Shown here piece after piece: positions 25,830-34,678 of a stretch of DNA of 64,000 nucleotides (the first letter of the stretch is position 1; every line of letters begins with the position of its first letter). Origin of the DNA: Methanomassiliicoccales archaeon (GTDB lineage: Archaea; Thermoplasmatota; Thermoplasmata; Methanomassiliicoccales; UBA472); contig JAJRAK010000052.1 in NCBI GenBank assembly GCA_028682895.1, positions 32,525 through 96,524 on the forward strand. Direction: 5' to 3'. The position numbers were made by a program, and so were the translations under genes. The notes under the pieces were generated by a model. That model saw nothing but the letters and a program-made list of their open reading frames with translations, searched no databases and was not told the DNA's origin.

Positions 25830-27269
25830 ATGAACGATGAACGCCCTTCAATGCTACCGCATGAGATAATCCAATTTCTAGACGGCTCGGGAGGACATTC
25901 CCTGATCGTCAGAGGGAACGCTGGAACCGGCAAGACAACGTTCACACTTCAGCTGGCGGAGGAGTTCAAGGACCGGCAAGAGGCCCATTACCTTTCCACG
26001 CGCGTGTCGGATAACGCTCTGCTAAACCAATTTCCTTGGCTCAAGGACCGGCTCTTAAAAAAGACAGAGGTGGACACCGGACAGAGCCGCTCCGGGCTGG
26101 GAAAGCTGAAAGGGATCCATATGGGGGAGATCGTCACCCAGCACAGGGAGATGACGATATCCATCGGCAGGACCATGCCGGACATCGAGCGCATCTATGA
26201 GATAATCGAGAGCTCGAACGACCGGAGGATGGTCATCGTCGATAGCATAGATGCCCTGGCCGATCGTTATGACCTTAACAACCGAGAATTGATGATCGCG
26301 TTGCAACGGGACCTGGTGGAGGGCAATGGAGCCAACGTTGTCCTGGTCCTTGAGAGCAACGATCACATGCTCGATTACCTCGGCGACGGCGTGCTGGAGT
26401 TCACCCGCAACGAGCATGATAGACGCCTCATCAGGGAGATGGACCTGATGAAGCTTCGCGGCTGCGAGATCCAGCAGCCATTGTACATATACACTCTTAA
26501 GGGCGGTCGTTTCCAATGCTTCGGGGCCGATTGGGACGCGGTCAAGAACGACATCAAGAAGGGATGGACCGTCACCAACGACCTCCAGGGAAAGCTCTCA
26601 TACGGTATCGAGGACCTGGACCACATGACCGGAGGGATGGTCCCTGGCGATATCGTGTTGGTCGAGTTCGGCCAGGCGATGCCGCCGATCGTCGGCGACC
26701 TGCTCGAACGGTCATTGGTCTCCAACTTCGCCAACACCGGCCATGGGGTGATCTGGATCCCTCTGCGCAAATCGAGCGGCTCCACCGCCCGGGCGGTCCT
26801 GCACGAAATGATACCGAACGATGTCCTGGAGAGGACCGTCAGAGTGATCGAACCAGCATCCCAGATGGATTCGGAGGGAGGCCGTTTCGTTCTCCCGGTG
26901 GAAGGGAGCAATGTGACCAACGACCTCAAATGGAAGAACCTGGCCTTCAGTCTCGAGAGCGCTTCCAACCCGTTCCTGTCCCTCATCGGCATGGACAATT
27001 TGGAATCGATATATGGCGGCAACGTGATGGAGGGGCTGGTAGAGCATCTGGCCGCCATCAGGAGGAACGGCGGGGTCTTCGTCGGCATGACCACGCCGAC
27101 CAGCCAATCGAGCGCAAGGTTGGCCGACATGGCCACCGTGCATATCAAGGCGCAGAGGATAGGAGGGACCGTCGTGTTCTACGGCAGCAAGCCCTTCACG
27201 GAATGTTATGCCCTGAGGCTAGAGCACAGGGCGAAAGGCGGGTGCGGGACCCTGACCCCGTTAGTGTGA
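25830..27269 (+). CDS. KaiC/RecA-superfamily ATPase with one active and one degenerate domain
   Basis: A protein of 479 residues with two RecA-like domains. The first has Walker A GNAGTGKTT (Lys35) and a Walker B-like MVIVDSIDA; the second (from about residue 245, YGIEDLDHMTGGMVPGD) has lost the P-loop, reading GQAMPPIV. KaiC-like proteins of this type are widespread in archaea and are linked to signalling, but the role here is unknown. ATG 25830 is preferred to 25791, which overlaps a TATA-like box. A second RecA-fold gene follows after 9 bases. Confidence 0.78.
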   Translation: MNDERPSMLPHEIIQFLDGSGGHSLIVRGNAGTGKTTFTLQLAEEFKDRQEAHYLSTRVSDNALLNQFPWLKDRLLKKTEVDTGQSRSGLGKLKGIHMGEIVTQHREMTISIGRTMPDIERIYEIIESSNDRRMVIVDSIDALADRYDLNNRELMIALQRDLVEGNGANVVLVLESNDHMLDYLGDGVLEFTRNEHDRRLIREMDLMKLRGCEIQQPLYIYTLKGGRFQCFGADWDAVKNDIKKGWTVTNDLQGKLSYGIEDLDHMTGGMVPGDIVLVEFGQAMPPIVGDLLERSLVSNFANTGHGVIWIPLRKSSGSTARAVLHEMIPNDVLERTVRVIEPASQMDSEGGRFVLPVEGSNVTNDLKWKNLAFSLESASNPFLSLIGMDNLESIYGGNVMEGLVEHLAAIRRNGGVFVGMTTPTSQSSARLADMATVHIKAQRIGGTVVFYGSKPFTECYALRLEHRAKGGCGTLTPLV

Positions 27270-27278
27270 TGTGATATC

Positions 27279-27959
27279 ATGTTCAAGACCAATCTTCCCC
27301 AGAAATCATCGATCCTGTTGCTCGGCAGCCCTGGAGTGGGACTGCTGGAGTTCGAGCTGGGAATGGTCAAGGAATATTTGGACAATGACGAGCCGGTGGT
27401 CTTCGTAATCATGGACATGTTACCGAAGGACCTGATATCGTTGATGCAGCGTTTTGGCATATCTCAGGACAGCCTTGGTAACGGCCTCTACATCATCGAT
27501 TACCATTCCAGCCTTCTTGGCAACACCGATGATCGCGATACGTACGAGAGGCGCAAGGTGCGGCGCATCACCGACCTGGAAGGCATCATGTTCAACGTCG
27601 CCAACATCTATGAGGAGGTCAAGAGGCCGCTTCGAATCTTCGTGCACACGCTCTCCACCCTCTTCCTCTATAACCAGCCGGGCGTGGTGCTGAAGTTCTT
27701 CCAGATCAGCGCGTCGCGCATCAGGAGCGAGTACGGCACGGCCATCGTTGCCGTGCACGAGGGAGTGCACGACGACAAGTCGGTGAACCACCTGGTGGCG
27801 CTTGCCGACGGCGTGATAGAACTAGGTTTCGACGCGAACCTCAACCGCATGCTGAGGGTCAGGCACATGCGCGGGACGACCGCGCCCTGCCATTGGATGC
27901 CGTTCCAGATCACACCGGCCCGTGACGATAACCAGACACCGGTGCTGTTGTGGAAGTGA
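27279..27959 (+). CDS. RecA-fold protein with degenerate P-loop
   Basis: A 226-residue protein with the fold pattern of a KaiC-like single domain. The Walker A position reads GSPGVGLLEFELG, without Lys or Ser/Thr, and the strand before PGVVLKFF has IFVHTLSTL where a Walker B acid would be expected. I infer a non-ATPase subunit that pairs with the preceding two-domain protein to build a mixed ring or dimer. It converges with the next gene with no spacer. Confidence 0.68.
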   Translation: MFKTNLPQKSSILLLGSPGVGLLEFELGMVKEYLDNDEPVVFVIMDMLPKDLISLMQRFGISQDSLGNGLYIIDYHSSLLGNTDDRDTYERRKVRRITDLEGIMFNVANIYEEVKRPLRIFVHTLSTLFLYNQPGVVLKFFQISASRIRSEYGTAIVAVHEGVHDDKSVNHLVALADGVIELGFDANLNRMLRVRHMRGTTAPCHWMPFQITPARDDNQTPVLLWK

Positions 27960-28163
27960 TCATTCCTCGGCTTCTTCCATCACGCCATAGAGGGAGCGGT
28001 TCAGCTCCTGGATGGCGCGTGTCGTGGCCTTGGAATAGATGGCGCATTCCATCTTTGGACGTACTACCATCTCTTTCTTCCTACAGTAGATAAGCTGATC
28101 GCTGAGCCCCAGCTCAGGGCGGTTCTCGCGATGCAGACAGGAGAAACAGAGTGCTTTCTTCAT
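27960..28163 (-). CDS. Small cysteine-containing protein
   Basis: A 67-residue basic protein starting MKKALCFSCLHRE. Four cysteines (6, 9, 27 and 40) and His11 could form one zinc site. No family is recognised. It is downstream of nothing on its own strand and ends directly against the convergent RecA-fold gene. Confidence 0.6.
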   Translation of the reverse strand: MKKALCFSCLHRENRPELGLSDQLIYCRKKEMVVRPKMECAIYSKATTRAIQELNRSLYGVMEEAEE

Positions 28164-28202
28164 CCGGTGCGTTCAATTGTGCATGGTGTATTTTAGGGTA
28201 TC

Positions 28203-29192
28203 TCACCTGTTAGCGATTATCGCTTCGGAGATGTCCAATACGTTCGATCCGGCCTTGCGCAGGTTCAGGCAGCAGAATGGACAGGCGGTGATCACGCCGC
28301 GGACATCAGCTTTCCGATAGACATCCGCCTTGGAGACGGCGATGGAGTCGGACGTATCAGGGAAGCCGGAGAGCATCCCTCCTCCTCCGCCGCAGCACCT
28401 GTCCTCCTCAGGCAGGCGCACCAGGTCCACGCCGGCGCGCTCCAGCACGGACATCATATCGTCCGCCGTCCAGGGACTGACCCCCCTTTTGAGGTGACAG
28501 GGCACCTGCAGCGCCCATCGGCCTTCGACCGCAGAGCTGAACCTACCTTCCGGAAGAATCTCGACCAGGTGCTCGGCCTTGATGCCATATACCTCACGCA
28601 ACTGGTATGTGCATCCGGGGCAGGAGGTGATGATGCGGTCGTATCTGGAGAACACCTTCATGTTGCTCTGCCTGAGCCCCTCCGCCTCCTGATCTGCGCC
28701 GATCTTGAGCAAAGGGGAACCGCAGCACTTGACCTGACTGGAGATGTCGTGCGCGATCCCTAATGAATCGAGAAGGCGCGAGACCGACGATACCATATCA
28801 GGAAGCTTTCCCAGACCGATACATCCCGGGAAGTAGAGCGCCTTCTCCCCGTTCTCCTTCCAGGAACGGAAGTCGTTGTCGACCGTCCGTCCCATTCTCC
28901 TTATGTTCTCCCTCATGCGCTGATGGCCGGGGAGCGATGGCATTGATGTGACCATCTCCCCCCTGAGCCTGATCATGGAACGGGTGATGGTGATCGAGGA
29001 GGGGCAGGCCCATTCACAGGCGTGGCACATGGTACATTTGAAGGATACCTTACCCATGCTGAGGCGTTCCGAGAAGCGGGGGGCGTCTATCCCTACCGTG
29101 CGCGGCCCGGGGAAATCGGAGCCGCGTGGATCGTTGAGGACAGGGCAGGCCTGCATGCAGCTGCCGCATTTGATGCACCGCCCTTCGTTCAT
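28203..29192 (-). CDS. glpC: Anaerobic glycerol-3-phosphate dehydrogenase subunit C-like iron-sulfur protein
   Basis: A 329-residue membrane-associated electron-transfer subunit. Two 4Fe-4S motifs lie at the N-terminus (CIKCGSCMQACP and CTMCHACEWACP), and two CCG domains follow (KCCGSP with SCPGC, and RCCGGGGG with ACPFCC). The layout is shared by GlpC and heterodisulfide reductase HdrD. Because it stands last in a glpA-glpB-glpC operon with ATGA overlaps, GlpC is the better name; it would pass electrons from GlpAB to the membrane. Confidence 0.87.
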   Translation of the reverse strand: MNEGRCIKCGSCMQACPVLNDPRGSDFPGPRTVGIDAPRFSERLSMGKVSFKCTMCHACEWACPSSITITRSMIRLRGEMVTSMPSLPGHQRMRENIRRMGRTVDNDFRSWKENGEKALYFPGCIGLGKLPDMVSSVSRLLDSLGIAHDISSQVKCCGSPLLKIGADQEAEGLRQSNMKVFSRYDRIITSCPGCTYQLREVYGIKAEHLVEILPEGRFSSAVEGRWALQVPCHLKRGVSPWTADDMMSVLERAGVDLVRLPEEDRCCGGGGGMLSGFPDTSDSIAVSKADVYRKADVRGVITACPFCCLNLRKAGSNVLDISEAIIANR

Positions 29193-30238
29193 AGCGCCTC
29201 CATTGCCTGGACCGTCATCCAGGCATCGTCCAGGGCAGTTGCCAGCCCGTTCCCAAACGACCTACGTTCTGAGCAAAGGCAATCACCAGCGCCGAACGCG
29301 TTCTTCATCTCATGCCCGGACCGATCGCGCAAGCGCTGACCGATATGCGCATAACCGCCCCCGATCCCCGGGCAATTTATCGTCTGGAACGTGTTGAAAG
29401 GGTCAGAGATGCCTTCTGTCGACAGCAGCGTTCCGTCCACCAGAGGGCCCCCGGTCGCCAGCAATAACGCGTCCATGTCCAGGCGCCTGGAGTCCAGCCC
29501 ACCCTTCACCTCTACCTGGACCGCGCGGTCCCCATTTGTCCTGATCGATGTCACCTTTCGCCCGGACCATACAACGGCCCCGGAGCTTACCGCGGATGAG
29601 AGCAGCATCTCCAGGAACCTCTGCCCCGGGATGCCCAGGGGGGTCACGGCCTCCATGAGCCTTCTGCCGCAACGGCGTTCCAGCTCTCCCATCCTCATGT
29701 AATCGTGCAGTGTGAACATGGGAGGCAGAAGTATCGACTCGCCCGCTGCGTCCTTCATGACCTCCACCAGACGGTCCGATAGCGCCTCGTCCCTGAAGGT
29801 CGCGGCCAGTGTCATTTCTGGAGAAATTTCCACGTCAGCGGTCATCGCATCGACCTTTGGAGCCCATCCAGACAACATGGACGCGGTCAGCCGGGGGCGC
29901 AGGGAAGGATGGCCCCCTATGCCCAGCACGGTGATGCTGTTTGGCATCCTATCAGAGAACATGGAATGAACTGGCAAGAGCGTGCAATCGAAGCGCGTGC
30001 CCAGGTTGGTCGCGCCAGTTCCCGGGCCGGTCATGGGCATGCCGTTGGACCGGGCCATCTTCAATATCTCCTCGATACATCCATCGTTCACGATCTGCCC
30101 TTTGATGCATCCTGTGGACATGGCGCTTGCCGGTGTTCCGCGACCGACCACTGTGACCTTCCAGCCCTTTTTGGCCAGCAGGTACGAGGAGAAGAGCCCG
30201 CTCGCACCCATCCCCACGACCACGGCGTTCCTGCTCAT
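29189..30238 (-). CDS. glpB: Anaerobic glycerol-3-phosphate dehydrogenase subunit B
   Basis: A 349-residue flavoprotein subunit. The N-terminal dinucleotide-binding motif VVVGMGASGLFSSYLL is clear, and the C-terminal GIGGGYAHIGQRLRDR and late FGAGDCLCS fit GlpB. It lies between glpA and glpC with four-base overlaps at both ends, so the operon order equals that of enteric and haloarchaeal glpABC. Confidence 0.85.
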   Translation of the reverse strand: MSRNAVVVGMGASGLFSSYLLAKKGWKVTVVGRGTPASAMSTGCIKGQIVNDGCIEEILKMARSNGMPMTGPGTGATNLGTRFDCTLLPVHSMFSDRMPNSITVLGIGGHPSLRPRLTASMLSGWAPKVDAMTADVEISPEMTLAATFRDEALSDRLVEVMKDAAGESILLPPMFTLHDYMRMGELERRCGRRLMEAVTPLGIPGQRFLEMLLSSAVSSGAVVWSGRKVTSIRTNGDRAVQVEVKGGLDSRRLDMDALLLATGGPLVDGTLLSTEGISDPFNTFQTINCPGIGGGYAHIGQRLRDRSGHEMKNAFGAGDCLCSERRSFGNGLATALDDAWMTVQAMEAL

Positions 30239-31761
30239 CCCTTCCTCCTTAGGCCGTAGACGCCGCTCAGAAGATGTTCCCGCAGCATTTCCTGGCGCCG
30301 CTGATCGCCCGATGCCATCGTCTGCCCTCTTCCTCTTTCATCCAGGAAATCGTTGAAGGTCGGGACCGCTTCCACGTGACGCCTCTCCACCATGATGTCC
30401 AGGACGGCGAGGGAGCAATCAAGCCCCTGGCAGTATCCCATGCCAGCCCTGGTCCGGCGCATCACGTCCGCCATCGTCAACACGTCCGGGCTCTGAAGCA
30501 CGTGCTCCACCTCGGTATGCAACACTTGTTCGCAGGAGCAGATGACCTTCGGGGACGACGTGGAGATGGATGAGGCCTTCGCACCGTACTTGCGGACCAG
30601 CCTGGTGGATGCTATGCTACCGCCTACGGGCACCGCCCCGGGGCTCAGTTCCTCCAGATGTGTCCTGCAGTTTACGCTGTTGCCGAGCATGCCGCATACC
30701 TGGTCGGAGACCTTCTCTGCCATGAGGCGATATGTGGTCAGCTTCCCTCCGGCGACGCTCAGAAGGTTGTCGACGTCCTCCGAACGTATGACACTGAACG
30801 ACCTGCTCGCTTCCCGGCCGCCGCTCCCTCCCAGCAATGGCCTCACACCGCAGTAGGCGCGTACTACGCGAGCGTTGCGGAGCCCGGGCAGGAGCACCGC
30901 GGCCTCCTTTTTCAGCAGATCGATGTCCCCGGCGGAGACCGTGGCGCCCTCATATGATGGGGCGGACCGTGAGGTTGTGCCGAGTATCGTTGACGTATGA
31001 TTCGGCACGGCGATGTCCCCGTTAGACGGAGGCCGCAGTCGGTTCACCACACGCCCACAGCATCGTCCGTCGAAGACCAACATGCTCCCCTGGTCCAATG
31101 CCATCTTCAGATCGGCCCCGGCCAGACCTGCCACCGTCGGCGCCCAGGAACCCGCGGCGTTAACGATGATCTCCGGAGATACCTCATGTCTCTGTCCATC
31201 GCGCTCGTCCACATACTCGACATCGGACGCCCTCCCATCCTTGACCTTGATACCGGTGACGCGGCAATGGTTGAGCACCGTGGCGCCGTTCTCCCGAGCC
31301 TGGTCCACATTGGCCTGGACCAGTGCGAATGGGTCGATGGAACCGTCCTCGACCTCGAAACATCTGGTGATGCCTGGGTCCAGTCCAGGCTCCAGAGATA
31401 GTGCCTCCTTGAGGCTGAGCTCGGCCGTCGGGACTCCGGCGGCATGGCATGATCCTTTGAAAACATCACCGAACCCGGGGTCGTCGCCCGGTACGGAGAC
31501 GAACAGCCCGTCGGTACCCTCTATGCAGAAGGGGGCGATGCGTCGAAGCACCTTGTTCTCTGAGGCACACTCGCTGGCAGAGGACCGGTCCTTCATGACG
31601 TACCGGCCGCCACTATGCAATAGACCGTGATTGCCGCCGCTAGCCCCGTGGCAATAATCGCCCATCTCCAACAGGATGCAGTCGATGCCCCGGAGGGAAA
31701 GGTCCCTGGCCACGCCAGCCCCGGTGGCGCCTCCCCCTATGACCAGCACATCCCTTCTCAT
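30235..31761 (-). CDS. glpA: Anaerobic glycerol-3-phosphate dehydrogenase subunit A
   Basis: Oxidises sn-glycerol-3-phosphate to dihydroxyacetone phosphate with FAD. It has 508 residues: GGGATGAGVARDLSLRG at the N-terminus, a GlpA/GlpD dehydrogenase body, and a C-terminal BFD-like 2Fe-2S domain with CSC and CQGLDC cysteines. ATG 31761 gives the family start MRRDVLVIGGG; a GTG at 31770 would add three residues. First of three coupled genes, 70 bases after the initiator tRNA gene on the same strand. Confidence 0.92.
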   Translation of the reverse strand: MRRDVLVIGGGATGAGVARDLSLRGIDCILLEMGDYCHGASGGNHGLLHSGGRYVMKDRSSASECASENKVLRRIAPFCIEGTDGLFVSVPGDDPGFGDVFKGSCHAAGVPTAELSLKEALSLEPGLDPGITRCFEVEDGSIDPFALVQANVDQARENGATVLNHCRVTGIKVKDGRASDVEYVDERDGQRHEVSPEIIVNAAGSWAPTVAGLAGADLKMALDQGSMLVFDGRCCGRVVNRLRPPSNGDIAVPNHTSTILGTTSRSAPSYEGATVSAGDIDLLKKEAAVLLPGLRNARVVRAYCGVRPLLGGSGGREASRSFSVIRSEDVDNLLSVAGGKLTTYRLMAEKVSDQVCGMLGNSVNCRTHLEELSPGAVPVGGSIASTRLVRKYGAKASSISTSSPKVICSCEQVLHTEVEHVLQSPDVLTMADVMRRTRAGMGYCQGLDCSLAVLDIMVERRHVEAVPTFNDFLDERGRGQTMASGDQRRQEMLREHLLSGVYGLRRKG

Positions 31762-31831
31762 ATACGACACGACGGAATGGAATGGAAGAGAACGTATTTG
31801 GAGCTTGACGAAGAAAAGAATGCTAGAGAAG

Positions 31832-31906
31832 TAGCGGGGGGTCGATTTGAACGACCGGTCTCCGGGTTATGAGCCCGACGGGATGTCCTGGCTACCCTAC
31901 CCCGCT
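31832..31906 (-). tRNA. Initiator tRNA-Met (CAT)
   Basis: A 75-base cloverleaf on the minus strand: acceptor AGCGGGG with CCCCGCT, D-arm with GGGTAGCC, anticodon loop CTCATAA (CAT at 31869-31871) and T-arm GGTCG-TTCAAAT-CGACC. The A1 start and the three G:C pairs of the anticodon stem (GGG/CCC) mark the initiator, not the elongator. CCA is not encoded. A TATA-like sequence, GTTTATAAC on this strand at 31935-31943, lies about 30 bases upstream. Confidence 0.95.
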
Positions 31907-31969
31907 CTGGTATTTTCCCATCATGCGTACCCTCGTTATAAACCTTTCTACCTTGAAAGGTGTGCTGGT

Positions 31970-32302
31970 TCAGAAGAACTTGCGCAGCTTCATTACGTCT
32001 TCCAGCGAACCTTTTATGACGACCTTGCGCAGTGCCCAGGCCTTCATGGGCTTCATCTTGCCGGTGAAGAGGTCCTCCACGGTCTGCGGGTCGGAAAGGA
32101 TCTGTATGTCCGGTGCTTCCAGCAGACCTTCGTCGAAGTGCGACATCATGCCGTCCTTGAGCAGGAGCGAGTAATGCTCCGTCCCCAGGTCGATGTTGAC
32201 CTTCTTCTGCATATCGCCGACCTCTTTGCGGAACTCGGCGTCCTTCTCGATCTTATCATTGAACTGTTTGATAGCATCCAGCAGATGATCCTTGACGGCC
32301 AT
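31970..32302 (-). CDS. SCP2 sterol-binding-domain protein
   Basis: A 110-residue single-domain protein starting MAVKDHLLDAIKQFNDKIEK. The later segment YSLLLKDGMM ... DIQILSDPQTVEDLFTGKMKPMKAW follows the SCP2 pattern for binding lipids or acyl chains in archaea. The long frame upstream (to 32401) lies inside rnhB. It follows rnhB by four bases and is probably co-transcribed. Confidence 0.8.
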   Translation of the reverse strand: MAVKDHLLDAIKQFNDKIEKDAEFRKEVGDMQKKVNIDLGTEHYSLLLKDGMMSHFDEGLLEAPDIQILSDPQTVEDLFTGKMKPMKAWALRKVVIKGSLEDVMKLRKFF

Positions 32303-32306
32303 GGGG

Positions 32307-32948
32307 TCACTCCCAATCTGTAAGCTTAGAAATCTTGGACGCGCCCAGCATCTCCTTGGCCGTCGCCCATGACCTCCGGGTATAGGGTGGCAAATCCCCA
32401 TTCTCCCTTATCCACTTTTCCAGGAAGGCCCGGGTCTTCGGGTCCGATGAATAACCGCTCCCGACATCCCCCAGCTCCTTGCCGATCTTGCGCATCTCCT
32501 CGTCACGGCGCACCTTGGCCACGATGGAGGCGGCGGAGACCACCGGATAGTTCTCGTCCGCCTTGTGCTCACAGACCAGCTCCGTCTTCCATTTCATCTC
32601 CTTCATCAACGCTCGTTTGAAGTTCAGCTCGCTGACGTCACAGGCGTCCACGTATGCCTTGCGCGGCTTGAGATCGTCCATGAGCGAGGCGAACGCTCGA
32701 ATCTCCAGGGTGTTCAGGGAAGTGGACCCTTTCCTTTCGTCTATTTTATCATGCCCGATGACCACGACCTTCCAGGAGGAGAAGGACCTTATCAATGCCC
32801 CGAGCCTCTCCCTTTCCTCGGGCCTATGCTGCTTGGAATCCTTCACGCCCCATTCGCGGAAAAGACGGTCGTCCTCGACCAGGACTGCCGCCACCACCAG
32901 TGGCCCCATGACAGGGCCTCTGCCAGCCTCATCTAGCCCGCAGATCAT
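32307..32948 (-). CDS. rnhB: Ribonuclease HII
   Basis: Cleaves RNA in RNA-DNA hybrids and single ribonucleotides in DNA. It has 213 residues, starting MICGLDEAGRGPVMGPLV with the catalytic DE; the remaining acids (AYVDACD and the later ENYPVVSAASIVAKV region) are in place. A TATA-like sequence on the minus strand (TTTATACG complement at 32968-32977) fits leaderless transcription. Confidence 0.94.
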   Translation of the reverse strand: MICGLDEAGRGPVMGPLVVAAVLVEDDRLFREWGVKDSKQHRPEERERLGALIRSFSSWKVVVIGHDKIDERKGSTSLNTLEIRAFASLMDDLKPRKAYVDACDVSELNFKRALMKEMKWKTELVCEHKADENYPVVSAASIVAKVRRDEEMRKIGKELGDVGSGYSSDPKTRAFLEKWIRENGDLPPYTRRSWATAKEMLGASKISKLTDWE

Positions 32949-33040
32949 CGCATGGGCATTTTTTCCAGCGTATAAATGGTTGTTGAGGGGCGTGCGACCA
33001 ATGAAGTATCCATAACCAAGAAAATTGTTGATAGGCTAAG

Positions 33041-33071
33041 ATATAAAGAGATTCCCTCGATGGAGGAGGTG
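33041..33071 (+). promoter_or_regulatory. Promoter and ribosome-binding site of mptA
   Basis: ATATAAA at 33041-33047 is followed by a strong GGAGGAGGTGG at 33062-33072. The ribosome-binding sequence points to a start near 33077-33083, where no ATG or GTG exists in the mptA frame. Confidence 0.5.
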
Positions 33072-33080
33072 GTGATTTGA

Positions 33081-33962
33081 ATTTCAAAGAGCGATGTTCA
33101 GAACCGGCACCTCACCAACGGGTTCAAGCTTACGCGAGTAGGGGTCACCGGCGTCAAGAAGCCGGTAAGGGTTCAGAGGGACGGCGTGGACACACTCCTC
33201 AACTGCGATATCGATGTTTTCGTCGACCTTCCGTCGACCCAGCGAGGTTCTCACCTATCGCGCAACCTTGAGGTCATCGCCGAGATAGTGGAGCAAGGGA
33301 TCGCTCAGCCCATAAAGGGGTTGGAGGTATTGGCGGCCGACATATGCCGCAAGCTCCTGGACCGTCACGAGTACGCCACCTATGCCGAAGTGCATATCGA
33401 TGCTGACTATTTCCTGCAGCGGACATTGCACACTGGACGCAAGAGCATCGAATCATACAAGCTCATGGCCAGGGCGACGCACAAGCGCGGCGATGGCATG
33501 ATGAAGATGATAGGCGCGCGCGTAGTTGGAATGACCGCCTGCCCCTGCGCCATGGAGACCGTGGACGAGATCCACGGTAACCGCGTCAAGATGGAGGGGG
33601 ACCTTCCGACGATCACGCACAACCAGAGGAACGTGACCACGCTGATGCTCGAGGTCCCGGAGGAATGCGAAGTGGAGGCGAACGACCTCATCGAGATAGC
33701 CGAGGCGTCCTTCTCCAGCCCCACGTTCGAGATACTGAAGCGCGCTGAGGAGGCACATGTCGTCCTCACCGCTCATCGCAACCCCAAGTTCGTGGAGGAT
33801 GTGGTGCGCGACAACCTGGCCCTCATCTTAAAGAAGTACACGCTGCTGCCTGATGACACCATCGTCACCGTCAGCAGCGAGAGCGAGGAGTCCATCCACA
33901 AGCACAACGCCATGGCCGAGAGGGTCACCACCCTGGGCGAGCTGAGGCACGACTCGGTGTGA
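33081..33962 (+). CDS. mptA: GTP cyclohydrolase MptA (start codon unusual or sequence error)
   Basis: Converts GTP to a 7,8-dihydroneopterin cyclic phosphate for methanopterin or folate-type cofactors. The frame contains FKLTRVGVTGVKKPVRVQRDG and the metal-site region CPCAMETVDEIHG. A GTG at 33186 would cut off conserved sequence; the family's N-terminal DVQ motif appears as SKSDVQN directly after 33081, whose codon is ATT. An in-frame TGA lies just before it. Either ATT is the start, or one extra T in the T3 run at 33082-33084 separates a TTG start at 33077 from the rest. The end overlaps the phosphatase frame. Confidence 0.87.
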   Translation: MSKSDVQNRHLTNGFKLTRVGVTGVKKPVRVQRDGVDTLLNCDIDVFVDLPSTQRGSHLSRNLEVIAEIVEQGIAQPIKGLEVLAADICRKLLDRHEYATYAEVHIDADYFLQRTLHTGRKSIESYKLMARATHKRGDGMMKMIGARVVGMTACPCAMETVDEIHGNRVKMEGDLPTITHNQRNVTTLMLEVPEECEVEANDLIEIAEASFSSPTFEILKRAEEAHVVLTAHRNPKFVEDVVRDNLALILKKYTLLPDDTIVTVSSESEESIHKHNAMAERVTTLGELRHDSV

Positions 33963-33964
33963 AG

Positions 33965-34639
33965 ATGCGATACAAGGCGATGGTGTGCGATGTCGATGGC
34001 ACCATCACCGATTCCCGCAAGGTGATCCAGACCCAGGGCATCGAGCTCCTGAGGAAGGTCCAGGACAACGGTACCATCGTCATGCTGGCCAGCGGGAACG
34101 TTCTGCCGATCGCTTACGGGCTCTCGGCGTTCATCGGGCTTAGGGGGCCGGTAGTGGCCGAGAACGGTGGCGTCGTATCCTACAAGGACGATGTGTACCG
34201 GCTTTTTTCCAACGAGATGCCTTTGAAAGCATATGAGTTACTTCGCCAGGTCATCCCAGGCGTCCGAAGGCTGTACACCGATCAGTGGCGGCAGACCGAG
34301 GTGGCGCTGGCGCGCGACACCGACCTGGAGAAGGTGAGAGAGACCCTGAAGGACTGGCCCTTGGAGGTCGAGGCCACTGGCTTCGCCATCCACCTGATGG
34401 AAAGGGGCCATAGCAAGATGGCCGGTGTCGAAATGGCATGCCGGCTCATCGGGATCGGACCGGAGGACGTGGTGGCCTTCGGGGATGCCGATAATGATGA
34501 GCGCATGCTGAGAGAGTGCGGTTTCGGAGTCGCGGTAGGCAACGCCTCGGAAAAGGCCAAAGGAGCTGCCAGATATGTTTCGAAAGGAACGCACTCGGAC
34601 GGTGTGCGTGAGGGGCTCGAACACCTGGGCATGCTCTGA
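33965..34639 (+). CDS. Phosphoglycolate phosphatase, archaeal HAD type
   Basis: A 224-residue HAD hydrolase that removes phosphate from 2-phosphoglycolate or a similar small substrate. CDVDGTITDSRK carries the two nucleophilic Asp near residue 9, and FGDADNDERML is the metal-binding end motif; a C2-type cap domain lies between. A GTG at 33959 overlaps the mptA stop and would add two residues. It is probably co-transcribed with mptA. Confidence 0.88.
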   Translation: MRYKAMVCDVDGTITDSRKVIQTQGIELLRKVQDNGTIVMLASGNVLPIAYGLSAFIGLRGPVVAENGGVVSYKDDVYRLFSNEMPLKAYELLRQVIPGVRRLYTDQWRQTEVALARDTDLEKVRETLKDWPLEVEATGFAIHLMERGHSKMAGVEMACRLIGIGPEDVVAFGDADNDERMLRECGFGVAVGNASEKAKGAARYVSKGTHSDGVREGLEHLGML

Positions 34640-34648
34640 GACGCCAAC

Positions 34649-34655
34649 TTTATCT
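34649..34655 (+). promoter_or_regulatory. TATA box of the small zinc-finger gene
   Basis: TTTATCT at 34649-34655, centred 27 bases before ATG 34679, which predicts a leaderless transcript and supports this short gene being real. Confidence 0.5.
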
Positions 34656-34678
34656 AACCGTCCGGACAATGTTATCGC

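Noticed and set aside
28203..29192. Heterodisulfide reductase HdrD as the name of the CCG-domain protein
   Set aside because: The same domains occur in GlpC, and the gene is the third of an overlapping glpA-glpB-glpC operon, with no HdrE-type cytochrome.
30235..31761. Aerobic GlpD as an alternative name for GlpA
   Set aside because: The C-terminal BFD-like 2Fe-2S cysteines and the adjacent glpB and glpC are specific to the anaerobic enzyme.
33077..33271. 64-codon frame starting at TTG 33077 as a leader peptide gene before mptA
   Set aside because: It reads through the conserved mptA N-terminus in the wrong frame; a start or sequencing problem of mptA is a better explanation.
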